Source: Candidatus Zhuqueibacterota bacterium 4484_219 (GTDB lineage: Bacteria > Zhuqueibacterota > JdFR-76 > 4484-219). Taken from it: DNA of 11,533 nt. Below the pieces are notes generated by a model that had not been told where the DNA came from, did not search any database, and was given only the letters and a program-made list of their open reading frames with translations. Made by a program: the position numbers and the translations under genes. The stretch spans positions 1-11,533 of the forward strand of contig MZGM01000095.1 in NCBI GenBank assembly GCA_002085035.1, written 5' to 3'. Positions within the stretch are counted from its first letter, which is position 1, and every line of letters begins with the position of its first letter. Shown one piece after another: positions 1 to 6,775 of this stretch.

Positions 1-612
1 GGAGATAAAGATCTCTCAGCCAACTTCCGCTGTTTTGTTCATCAAGACACATTCTATATCGCTGTATCTGTAAATGACGATGTTTTAGTATTTGGCGAAG
101 AAAAATTCGGTGACGGACATCAAGATGACTCAGTAGAAATCTACTTCGATGGAAACCCGACAGTACGCCAGTCACAGAATACGCCACCTTATGGTTATAA
201 CAGTCGTAGAAATAATTATGATAAAAATGACGGACAAATTCGGCTGTCAATGGATCGCCAGAACAAGGTACACTTGGGAGGAGTCGGATTATTTGGCAAT
301 CAGCTGATGATACTCCCCGGATTATGGGAATCTCTGGGAATCGTAGCAGCAATTCAGGAAAACGCCACTGGTTACACTGCAGAGTTGAAGATCCCTAAAG
401 GGGTTTTTGTCTCGACGCCTCTTCAATTCGGAGTAACAGTAGGCTTTAACGTGATGATTAATGATGACGACAACGGAAGAAATAGGGATAGTAAAATCAG
501 TTGGTCACCAGATTTATACGACCAGAGTTGGTTCAGAACAGAAATGTTTGGTAAGCTTATCATCCAACCACAGCACGAGGAAACAGCACCTCGAGGTTTT
601 AACCCGAATTAA
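1..612 (+). CDS. CBM9-like carbohydrate-binding domain protein, 3' end (5' truncated)
   Basis: The frame is open from base 1, so the start lies upstream; 203 residues remain, ending in TAA. The visible part is a CBM9-like / DOMON-like beta-sandwich, the family that binds sugars at the ends of extracellular enzymes and envelope proteins. Supporting motifs are DDSVEIYFDG at about residues 42-51, GYTAELKIP at 124-132, the Asp/Asn-rich loop INDDDNGRNRDSKISWSP at about 153-170 and the closing FGKL at 183-186. These are the most conserved parts of this fold. The domain runs almost to the C-terminus, with only a short polar tail. Whether the missing N-terminal part holds a signal peptide, an enzyme or more modules cannot be seen. 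It is most likely exported, by family habit. A 52-base gap separates it from the kinase, and nothing shows that the two work together. Confidence 0.8.
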   Translation, partial: GDKDLSANFRCFVHQDTFYIAVSVNDDVLVFGEEKFGDGHQDDSVEIYFDGNPTVRQSQNTPPYGYNSRRNNYDKNDGQIRLSMDRQNKVHLGGVGLFGNQLMILPGLWESLGIVAAIQENATGYTAELKIPKGVFVSTPLQFGVTVGFNVMINDDDNGRNRDSKISWSPDLYDQSWFRTEMFGKLIIQPQHEETAPRGFNPN

Positions 613-618
613 AAGAGT

Positions 619-639
619 AATTCTAGATTTATCAGAATT
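619..639 (+). other. weak inverted repeat between the CBM9-like gene and the hybrid kinase
   Basis: AATTCT (619-624) and AGAATT (634-639) form a perfect 6-bp stem around a 9-base loop, seven bases after the stop codon at 612. Only two T residues follow the stem, and the stem is AT-rich, so as an intrinsic terminator it would be poor. It could equally be an operator-like palindrome upstream of the kinase, whose ribosome binding site AGGAG lies at 654-658. The palindrome itself is plain in the sequence; its function is unknown. Confidence 0.25.
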
Positions 640-664
640 TTACTTGAATATATAGGAGCACACT

Positions 665-3600
665 ATGACTATTTTTAGAAGGCTGCTCATCCACTGTGGC
701 GTTCTTCTGTTACTGGCTATCTGCATAGGTGGTATAGGTGTCTATAGTCTGTATCAGATGAGGGAAAAAACCGAACAACTGATGTATAGAAACAGCAATC
801 TGCAGAAGGAAGTCGACTATATTAAAAGCAATTTACTGGAAGCTCGAAAGGCAGAGAAGAACTTTCTGCTTTACGTTGACGAACACCGAGTAACCCAATT
901 GAGAAAACATATTAACGCCATCAAGCATGGGTGCCAACGTCTGGCGATTCTGATGCCGAACCAAGAAAACAAAAAAATTGTCCGTCGCATTGCTGCATTT
1001 GCTACTGAATACCAGAATGGTTTCCTGGCAGTAGCTCAAAAGATACGTCAAAAGGGGAATAATAAAACCGGAGTTATTGCTGCATTTCGCAAGCAAGTAA
1101 ACGACCTGAAACAGCGCGTTATGGGAAGTGGGCAGAAAAAAATCATGATAGACCTACTGACACTTCAGAACCTGGAAATAAATTACCAGCAATATGGAGA
1201 GCTTGCTTCCATTGAGGAAATGAAAAAAAACATTCCACTGTTTAAAAGAGATGTTAACCATTCGGAATTGGGTCCAATTGCTAAAGCCGAATTAAACCTG
1301 ATGGTACAGAACTACTACGACACTTTCATTAAACTGGTGGTACTTGATGCTGGCATCGAACGGTTACGGGGAGTGTATTCCGATGCCGCCAGTGAAATCG
1401 AAGCCCTTGTCCACCATATCAGCGTTCAAAGTGACAAATGGGTAAAAGAGACGTTCTACAAATCCAGTATGGCATTTAAAAATTCGAGTTTTATTGTCTT
1501 AATATTTCTGATCCTGGCGTTAAGCACAGGTACATTATTAGCTTTTTCCCTATCCCGAAGTATCTCCAGACCCCTTGCCCATATGGCTGCCATGGCTAAC
1601 AAGATTGCTGATGGCGACCTGACACAATCGGTTCCCATTGAGCGTAATGACGAAATCGGCCGGCTGGCAGAGATATTCAACTCCATGGCTCAATCTCTTC
1701 GAGAGCGCGATCAACAGCTCAAAGCAGGAATGGAAGAACTTCAAAAGAAAAATCAGCAGCTTAAGAAATCAGAAGAAAAAATCAGAAATTACTCCGAGAA
1801 CTTAGAAAAGATGGTAGAGGAGAGGACAGCTGAACTGGTTAAGACAAATGGAGAATTAAGATTATTTTCGCAAGCTGTCGAGAGTTCAAATGATGGCATT
1901 GTTGTGGCCGATCTGGAGGGAAAGGTTACTTATGCGAATGAGGCATTCGTGAAAATGTTCGGCTATTCAAAAGAAGAACTAATAGGAAAGGAGATTTTCT
2001 TCATTTATGCAGATGACCAAAAGTCGAAGTTGGAGGAAGCAGTCGGTGCAACCATGAAAGGAAGTTGGGCAGGAGAACTTGTTGGCAAACGAAAAAATGG
2101 AGAACTGTTTCCGGTCATGATTTCTGCGTCCAGAGTGTTAGATGAAGAAGGGAATACTGTCGCTACCATGGCGAATCACAGAGATATTACAGAGTACAAG
2201 CGAATTCAGGAAGCTCTGAAAGAATCAGAAATGCGCTTCAGAGATATTGCCGAGAGCATGTCTGACTGGATATGGGAAATGGACAAAAATGGAGTGTACA
2301 CTTATTGTCTGGGAAACGTGGAAAAGCTGCTGGGTTATACTGCTGAAGAGATAATAGGCAAAACTCCGTTTGATTTTATGCCCCCTGATGAAAGAGAAAA
2401 AATTAGTACTATTTTTAACGAGATTGCTAAACAAAAACGCCCAATCCGCGATTTGGAAAACTGGAATCTCAGCAAAGAGGGAAGGCTTGTTTGCCTGTTA
2501 ACTAACGGAGTTCCAATCCTTGATGATAAAGGCGAGCTTATTGGGTACCGGGGAGTAGACAAGGACATCACCGAGCGTAAAATGGCAGAAGAGGCACTTC
2601 AAAAGGCAAAAGAGGCTGCCGAGGCTGCTAACCGGGCCAAAAGTGAATTCCTGGCCAATATGTCTCATGAAATCCGTACACCGATGAACGGGGTAATCGG
2701 TATGACAGATTTGTTACTGATGACCGATCTTACCCAAGAGCAACGAGAATACGCAGAAACAGTAAAATCGTCTGCCAATACCCTGTTAACTTTGATAAAC
2801 GACATTCTTGACTTCTCCAAAATTGAAGCGGGCAAATTAGAGCTGGAAAACATTGACTTTGACCTGCGGATTGTAGTTGAAGAGGTTGCTGAGTTACTAG
2901 CTCAACGAGCACACGACAAGGGACTTGAGATGGCCTGTCTGGTACATCATGAAGTACCATCGCTGGTGCGTGGCGATCCGGGGCGGTTACGTCAAATCCT
3001 CACCAATCTGGTGGCAAATGCAATCAAGTTTACCGAAAAAGGGGAGGTGGTCATCCGAGCTACTCTGGAAAGTGAAACCGATACTCATGTTACAGTGCGT
3101 TTTTCCATAAGTGACACAGGAATAGGCATCCCTAAAGATCGACAGAAAGCAATTTTCGATAGTTTCACCCAGGCGGATGGTTCTACAACTCGCAAGTTTG
3201 GCGGTACAGGCCTGGGATTAACTATTTCCAAACAGCTTGCCGAGTTAATGGGTGGCCAAATCGGGGTAGAAAGTGAAGAAGACAAGGGTAGTACATTTTG
3301 GTTCACAGTCGTGTTGGAAAAACAGCCAGAAAGCGCTGCACAAGTTGATGTCACTATCCCAGCAAACATCCGCGGTCTACGAATTCTGGTAGTAGATGAT
3401 AACGAAACCAATCGCAAAATACTTCAGACTCAACTCAGCTCCTGGGGATGTCGACCAAGCGGGGTAGCCGATGGCGAAAGTGCTTTGAGAACTCTGCGCC
3501 AGGCAAAAAAAGAAGGCAAGCCCTTTTCTCTGGCAATTATCGACATGCAGATGCCCGAAATGGACGGCGAGATGTTAGGTCGCGCTATCAAAGCTGATCC

Positions 3601-4597
3601 CACTATCTCGGATACCGTAATGGTAATGATGACCTCCATTGGTCTGCGTGGAGATGCCGAAAGATGCAAGGAAATTGGCTTTGCTGCGTACCTAACCAAA
3701 CCCATTCGCCAATCTCGACTTTATGATGCCCTGGTAGAGATAATGAGTAAGGCAACTACTCCTGAACGATCGAAGCCTGTCGCAAGTTTGGTAACCAAAC
3801 ATTCTCTTAAAGAAAAAAGAAAACGAAAACTACGCATCTTACTGGCTGAAGATAATGTAGTAAATCAAAAAGTGGCCTCCCGTATTTTAGAAAAGAGCGG
3901 CTATCAAGTTGATGTAGTGTCCAATGGGCAAGAAGCTGTTGAAGCAGTTAAAAATTCTACCTACGATCTGGTGTTCATGGATGTTCAGATGCCCGAGATG
4001 GATGGCTTAAAAGCTACTAAGGTAATCCGAGAAATTGAAAAGGAATCTGGAAAGCATGTCCCCATCATCGCCATGACTGCTCATGCCATGAAAGGGGATA
4101 AGGAACGATGCCTCGAAGCCGGTATGGACGATTACATTCCCAAACCAATACAGCCTCAGGATGTAATTGATACTATTGACAAATGGACAAATTCCAAAGA
4201 TCAACAAAAGGAAACTCCCCAAGAGGAAAATCACAAAGAAAGTTCCCTGACAGGGGAACCAATGATCGATCTGGAAGCAGCACTCCCCCGATTCGCCGAC
4301 GACATGGAATTTTTTAAAGAAATGGTTCATGAGTTCTTGAAATACGCTCCAGAGCAACTAAAGGAACTTATTGCTGCAGTAAAAGAGGGTGATACAAATA
4401 AAGTGGAACGACTGGCTCACAGTATTAAAGGTGCCGCAGGCACTTTGGGAATCCAAAAAATAGCGGATATCGCCCTTCGAATTGAAAACATGGGACTGAC
4501 TTCTGATTTAGCAGGCGCCAGAGCACAGCTTACTAAATTGGAAAATGAAATTAACCGGTTTCGAGAATATGCAAGTAAGTATTTTAATAAAACATGA
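665..4597 (+). CDS. membrane hybrid histidine kinase: HBM-HAMP-PAS-PAS-HisKA-HATPase-REC-REC-Hpt
   Basis: This 1310-residue protein has a complete multistep phosphorelay in one chain. TM1 is at about residues 7-30 and TM2 at 275-296. Between them lies a roughly 245-residue helical sensor resembling the helical bimodular (HBM) domain: its hallmark ARKAEKNFLL at 60-69 has a weaker echo near 165-198. HBM domains of known chemoreceptors bind small organic acids; the ligand here is unknown. HAMP covers 298-350, a coiled coil about 345-398, PAS1 400-512 and PAS2 523-638. The HisKA box MSHEIRTP carries H668. HATPase boxes are intact: N785, DTGIGI at 817-822 and GGTGLGL at 846-852. Receiver 1 (905-1024) has D960, receiver 2 (1056-1175) has D1106, and the Hpt domain has H1252 in AHSIKGAAGTLG. 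The architecture resembles BarA-type kinases. AGGAG at 654-658, six bases upstream, supports this start. No lesion is visible. Confidence 0.95.
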   Translation: MTIFRRLLIHCGVLLLLAICIGGIGVYSLYQMREKTEQLMYRNSNLQKEVDYIKSNLLEARKAEKNFLLYVDEHRVTQLRKHINAIKHGCQRLAILMPNQENKKIVRRIAAFATEYQNGFLAVAQKIRQKGNNKTGVIAAFRKQVNDLKQRVMGSGQKKIMIDLLTLQNLEINYQQYGELASIEEMKKNIPLFKRDVNHSELGPIAKAELNLMVQNYYDTFIKLVVLDAGIERLRGVYSDAASEIEALVHHISVQSDKWVKETFYKSSMAFKNSSFIVLIFLILALSTGTLLAFSLSRSISRPLAHMAAMANKIADGDLTQSVPIERNDEIGRLAEIFNSMAQSLRERDQQLKAGMEELQKKNQQLKKSEEKIRNYSENLEKMVEERTAELVKTNGELRLFSQAVESSNDGIVVADLEGKVTYANEAFVKMFGYSKEELIGKEIFFIYADDQKSKLEEAVGATMKGSWAGELVGKRKNGELFPVMISASRVLDEEGNTVATMANHRDITEYKRIQEALKESEMRFRDIAESMSDWIWEMDKNGVYTYCLGNVEKLLGYTAEEIIGKTPFDFMPPDEREKISTIFNEIAKQKRPIRDLENWNLSKEGRLVCLLTNGVPILDDKGELIGYRGVDKDITERKMAEEALQKAKEAAEAANRAKSEFLANMSHEIRTPMNGVIGMTDLLLMTDLTQEQREYAETVKSSANTLLTLINDILDFSKIEAGKLELENIDFDLRIVVEEVAELLAQRAHDKGLEMACLVHHEVPSLVRGDPGRLRQILTNLVANAIKFTEKGEVVIRATLESETDTHVTVRFSISDTGIGIPKDRQKAIFDSFTQADGSTTRKFGGTGLGLTISKQLAELMGGQIGVESEEDKGSTFWFTVVLEKQPESAAQVDVTIPANIRGLRILVVDDNETNRKILQTQLSSWGCRPSGVADGESALRTLRQAKKEGKPFSLAIIDMQMPEMDGEMLGRAIKADPTISDTVMVMMTSIGLRGDAERCKEIGFAAYLTKPIRQSRLYDALVEIMSKATTPERSKPVASLVTKHSLKEKRKRKLRILLAEDNVVNQKVASRILEKSGYQVDVVSNGQEAVEAVKNSTYDLVFMDVQMPEMDGLKATKVIREIEKESGKHVPIIAMTAHAMKGDKERCLEAGMDDYIPKPIQPQDVIDTIDKWTNSKDQQKETPQEENHKESSLTGEPMIDLEAALPRFADDMEFFKEMVHEFLKYAPEQLKELIAAVKEGDTNKVERLAHSIKGAAGTLGIQKIADIALRIENMGLTSDLAGARAQLTKLENEINRFREYASKYFNKT

Positions 4598-4607
4598 AAT
4601 TTGATGC

Positions 4608-4642
4608 GTGAAAAGTAAAGAGTGAAATGTAATGGGTAAGGG
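4608..4642 (+). repeat. degenerate tandem heptamer, five units
   Basis: Five consecutive 7-base units fit exactly: GTGAAAA, GTAAAGA, GTGAAAT, GTAATGG and GTAAGGG, consensus roughly GTRAARR, ending just before an ATG at 4643. Every unit starts with GT and has an A at position 4. This resembles the short tandemly repeated heptamers found between genes in some bacterial genomes such as filamentous cyanobacteria. With only five imperfect copies, chance purine-rich sequence remains possible. No function can be assigned. Confidence 0.5.
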
Positions 4643-4744
4643 ATGAGATTATTTCCCCCGCATCATGTTTTATTTCTCTGTTTCATGCCCCCATGTGACT
4701 GTTCCCAACAGCCAGATAGGAGAAGAAAAGGTAAGGGGGGTATT

Positions 4745-4843
4745 GTGTGTTTTGACCATGAATTTCAGGAAGTTGGTAGAACGGCTGAAATACTGAATCT
4801 CATCGGTGAACAAACAGTCATTGACTTTAGCAGAGTTTTCTGA
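4745..4843 (+). CDS. doubtful small ORF of 32 residues
   Basis: A GTG at 4745 is preceded by AAGGGGGG at 4733-4740, a passable ribosome binding site, and opens 32 codons to TGA at 4841-4843. The same frame can be entered from an ATG at 4643, giving 66 residues, but that ATG directly abuts the heptamer repeat and has no spaced Shine-Dalgarno. The 32-residue version has a protein-like composition (acidic, with regularly spaced hydrophobic residues, ending IDFSRVF), whereas the upstream extension is rich in Pro, Cys and His and looks non-coding. I do not recognise it. It may be a small peptide, a remnant of a lost gene, or chance. Confidence 0.15.
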   Translation: MCFDHEFQEVGRTAEILNLIGEQTVIDFSRVF

Positions 4844-4881
4844 ATCTGAGTTGACTATTTTCAAGTTCTTGGGGAGGAAAA

Positions 4882-4911
4882 TTATTTCCACTTTACGAAG
4901 TGAAGGAATAA
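4882..4911 (+). promoter_or_regulatory. hairpin that would occlude the ribosome binding site of the Cys-tail receiver gene
   Basis: CACTT (4889-4893) and AAGTG (4898-4902) form a stem closed by the tetraloop TACG, of the UNCG type. After a two-base bulge (AA, 4903-4904) pairing can continue between TTATTTC (4882-4888) and GGAATAA (4905-4911), with one G-U pair. The total is about 12 base pairs. The Shine-Dalgarno AAGGA at 4903-4907, seven bases before the ATG at 4915, would lie inside the bulge and lower stem. The lower stem is AU-rich and weak, so it could open with heat, a protein or translation from upstream. The pairing is seen; regulation is inferred. Confidence 0.4.
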
Positions 4912-4914
4912 CAA

Positions 4915-5541
4915 ATGCGAATACTTATTGCAGAAGATGATTTGGTTTCTCGGCGCGTCTTACAAAAAAATATTGAAATGTGGGGACATGAGGTATTAGT
5001 TGCCAAAGATGGTCTGGAAGCCTGGAAAATGTTCATCGAGAATAAACTACAAATGGTTATTTCTGATTGGATGATGCCCCAAATGGACGGACTGACCCTG
5101 TGCAGAAAAATTCGCGCTGCCAACAAATCAGATTATGTTTACATTATCTTGTTAACAGCAAAGGGCAGAAAAAAAGACATTATCGAGGGAATGAATGCAG
5201 GGGCAGATGATTATGTAACTAAACCTTTCGACCGAGAAGAACTCTACGTTAGGATAAAGGCTGGCGAACGTATAGTGACTCTAGAACAACAGCTCGCAAA
5301 ACAAATTCAGGAATTGCAAGAAGCATTAGCCCATGTGAAGCGACTTCAGGGATTAGTACCCATCTGTGCTTCTTGCAAGAAAATACGCGATGACAAAGGT
5401 TATTGGAGCGAAGTCGAAAGTTACATTCAAGAGCATTCCGATGCAGTGTTTAGTCATAGTCTTTGTCCTGAGTGTGCTAAAAAACTTTACCCCGAGCTAT
5501 ATAATGGGAAAACAAAATCTAATGTCTCTGAGACCAAGTAA
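4915..5541 (+). CDS. response regulator with C-terminal four-cysteine tail (no known output domain)
   Basis: The protein has 208 residues. Residues 1-122 are a canonical receiver: acidic cluster E7-D8-D9, phosphoacceptor D51 in ISDWMMPQMDG, T81 in LLTA and K103 in VTKPF. A short coiled coil follows (about 122-147), then a compact tail: VPICASCKKIRDDKGYW with C151 and C154, and FSHSLCPECAKKLYPEL with H181, C184 and C187. The two CxxC pairs, about 30 residues apart, look like a metal-binding knuckle, probably zinc. This tail is familiar as a terminal module on assorted receivers and PAS proteins, but its role is not established to my knowledge. There is no DNA-binding or enzymatic domain, so output is probably by protein contact. 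The TAA at 4909-4911 in the same frame rules out an upstream extension. The protein is a plausible target for the Hpt domain of the preceding kinase. Confidence 0.9.
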   Translation: MRILIAEDDLVSRRVLQKNIEMWGHEVLVAKDGLEAWKMFIENKLQMVISDWMMPQMDGLTLCRKIRAANKSDYVYIILLTAKGRKKDIIEGMNAGADDYVTKPFDREELYVRIKAGERIVTLEQQLAKQIQELQEALAHVKRLQGLVPICASCKKIRDDKGYWSEVESYIQEHSDAVFSHSLCPECAKKLYPELYNGKTKSNVSETK

Positions 5542-5669
5542 GAGTAGGTTTTAATTTACTCTCAAGATTTTAGAAGATATTTCCGATATTAAAACAGAAA
5601 TCGTAGCTATTCAAGTTAATCAACAAAGTTAAATAGGCGCAATTAAGTAGCTAATGGGAATTCATAACT

Positions 5670-5930
5670 ATGTGGTTAAGTACTCGAGGCAAAATCTTAG
5701 CCCTTATTACCACAACAGTAATCACTTTAGTTCTACTGACAGCGTTTTTACAGGCTCAAAAAGTGAGCTTTGGGATCATTTTCTTAATAGTTGTATTGGT
5801 GCTTAGTTTAAGTTATTTACAGCTTTACAAATTGTTTCGTCCTCTGAACCAGCTATTAGAAAATCTCGCACCTCTTGACGGTATACGAGCATTACCTTAC
5901 GATCAGTATCAACCCATAGAAAAAAGTTGA
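5670..5930 (+). pseudogene. N-terminal part of a frameshifted two-TM histidine kinase
   Basis: This 86-residue frame encodes the membrane part of the kinase that continues in another frame downstream. It has TM1 at about residues 7-27, a loop of only about four residues, and TM2 at about 32-54, followed by FRPLNQLLENL, the start of a HAMP-like or linker helix. It then stops at TGA (5928-5930). Removing one A from the A6 run at 5920-5925 joins it smoothly to IEKVEERTRELQN, the usual coiled coil before a HisKA domain, giving one 335-residue kinase over 5670-6678. With almost no extracytoplasmic loop, it resembles intramembrane-sensing kinases. The start is the ATG at 5670 behind a weak GGGAA at 5656-5660. 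The fragment alone would be a small membrane protein with no catalytic part. Confidence 0.75.
5920..5925 (+). other. A6 homopolymer at the frameshift point
   Basis: Six A residues lie exactly where the two reading frames of the kinase meet. The upstream frame reads GAA AAA AGT TGA, while deletion of one A reads GAA AAA GTT GAG GAA CGA, matching the family linker. A one-base difference in a homopolymer may be a true mutation, a phase-variation switch or a sequencing error; the sequence alone cannot decide. The run is short for transcriptional slippage. Confidence 0.75.
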
Positions 5931-5946
5931 GGAACGAACCCGCGAA

Positions 5947-6678
5947 TTGCAAAATGTCAATATGCGCCTCCGCAGAGAAATGGCAGAGAAAGAAGACTTT
6001 CTCCGAGCCGTGTCACATGACCTCGGCGCGCCACTCAGAAACATCCTGGGAATAGCCAATATGATTGAAAGAAAGTTCGGGAATGAATTGACTGATGAAG
6101 TACGTGATCGACTGAGACGAATTTCTAAAAACGCTCAGCAGGAACTTGAACTTATCGCCGAACTTTTGGAGCTTTCTCGCATCAAAACGCGACGTCAGCA
6201 ATTTGAGCCAGTAGATATAAAACAACTACTTCAACAGATTCAGGACAACTTTTCATATGCTTTGGAAGAACATAACATCCAACTTGTTTTGCAAAATAAC
6301 TATCCAGTTATCATCGCTGAGAAAAATCGCATCAAGCAAGTTTTTCAAAATCTCATTGACAATGCAATTAAGTACATCGGCGAAAGAGCTGATCCGCGTA
6401 TTGAGATAGGATATGCCAATTTCAATGGAATGCATAAATTTTGGGTTAAGGACAATGGTCGGGGAATTCGAAAAGAAGACCAACAAACAATCTTCCACGT
6501 CTTTCGCCGAGTTAAAGACCCCAAAATAGCAACTATCCCCGGGAAAGGAGTGGGATTGACAACGGTTAAAAGCATTATCGAAACTTACAATGGTGAAATT
6601 TGGGTAGAATCCGAATTAGGACAGGGAAGCACTTTCTACTTCACTCTTGACAAAATGACCGTCCAAGATGCAGCCTAA
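5947..6678 (+). CDS. histidine kinase core (HisKA-HATPase), downstream part of the frameshifted gene
   Basis: The frame carries a complete kinase core. The H-box is AVSHDLGAPLRN, with His encoded at 6016 (H116 of the repaired protein). The N-box is NLIDNAIKY, the G1 box KDNGRGI and the G2 box PGKGVGLTTV, ending in GQGSTFYFTL. All ATP-binding residues look intact, and the type resembles kinases of the phytochrome/Cph1 group. The frame is open upstream to at least 5920 and encodes KKVEERTRELQ, so the natural N-terminus is the TM fragment in the other frame. If the frameshift is real, translation could restart at TTG 5947 (GAGGA at 5929-5933, 14 bases earlier, overlapping the upstream stop) or at ATG 5962, giving a soluble kinase. 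The Rcp-like receiver 97 bases downstream is the likely phosphate acceptor. Confidence 0.9.
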   Translation: MQNVNMRLRREMAEKEDFLRAVSHDLGAPLRNILGIANMIERKFGNELTDEVRDRLRRISKNAQQELELIAELLELSRIKTRRQQFEPVDIKQLLQQIQDNFSYALEEHNIQLVLQNNYPVIIAEKNRIKQVFQNLIDNAIKYIGERADPRIEIGYANFNGMHKFWVKDNGRGIRKEDQQTIFHVFRRVKDPKIATIPGKGVGLTTVKSIIETYNGEIWVESELGQGSTFYFTLDKMTVQDAA

Positions 6679-6760
6679 TCGTAAGCCATTAAACCCGTAA
6701 ATAGAAAATAATCCCTTGAACACAAGCCCTACTTGAAACATTGTTAATCCAGCAAAACCG

Positions 6761-6766
6761 AGGAGG
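6761..6766 (+). promoter_or_regulatory. ribosome binding site AGGAGG that decides the start of the Rcp-like receiver
   Basis: This perfect AGGAGG directly abuts an ATG at 6767, too close for initiation, but lies nine bases before a second in-frame ATG at 6776. The second ATG is therefore the better start, removing three residues (MAP) from the longest reading. Confidence 0.75.
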
Positions 6767-6775
6767 ATGGCCCCT

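Larger units (their letters stand above)
4598..4914. other. 317-base spacer between the hybrid kinase and the Cys-tail receiver gene
   Basis: No convincing gene is present. From left to right it holds a five-unit degenerate heptamer repeat (4608-4642), a doubtful small ORF ending at 4843 and a hairpin overlapping the next ribosome binding site (4882-4911). TTGACT occurs at 4821-4826 and 4851-4856 and could be a -35 element, but neither has a good -10 box at 16-18 bases, so no promoter is called. No stem followed by a T-run was found that would end the upstream transcript. The length suggests a transcription unit boundary, with a new promoter serving the downstream genes, which is inference. 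Confidence 0.5.

Noticed and set aside
4699..4711. CTGTT-CCC-AACAG hairpin as terminator of the large kinase gene
   Set aside because: The stem is only 5 bp with a 3-base loop and no T-run follows.
4821..4856. TTGACT boxes as -35 promoter elements
   Set aside because: Neither copy has a reasonable -10 hexamer at 16-18 bases, so no promoter could be supported.
4871..4890. GGGGAGG followed by a possible leader peptide before the Cys-tail receiver
   Set aside because: A strong Shine-Dalgarno-like run is present, but there is no ATG, GTG or TTG at a usable distance.
5561..5632. Coding-like stretch (ILEDISDIKTEIVAIQVNQQS, then TAA) between the Cys-tail receiver and the two-TM kinase
   Set aside because: It has no start codon or ribosome binding site and is only about 24 codons with a stop just upstream. 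It may be a gene relic, but nothing supports a feature.
5920..5926. A AAA AAG heptamer as a programmed -1 frameshift site
   Set aside because: The motif is the classic slippery sequence, but it is not in the phase of the upstream frame, and joining the two halves needs a +1 (or -2) shift, not -1.
6767..6775. ATG at 6767 as the start of the Rcp-like receiver
   Set aside because: The AGGAGG ends immediately before it; the ATG at 6776 has proper spacing.
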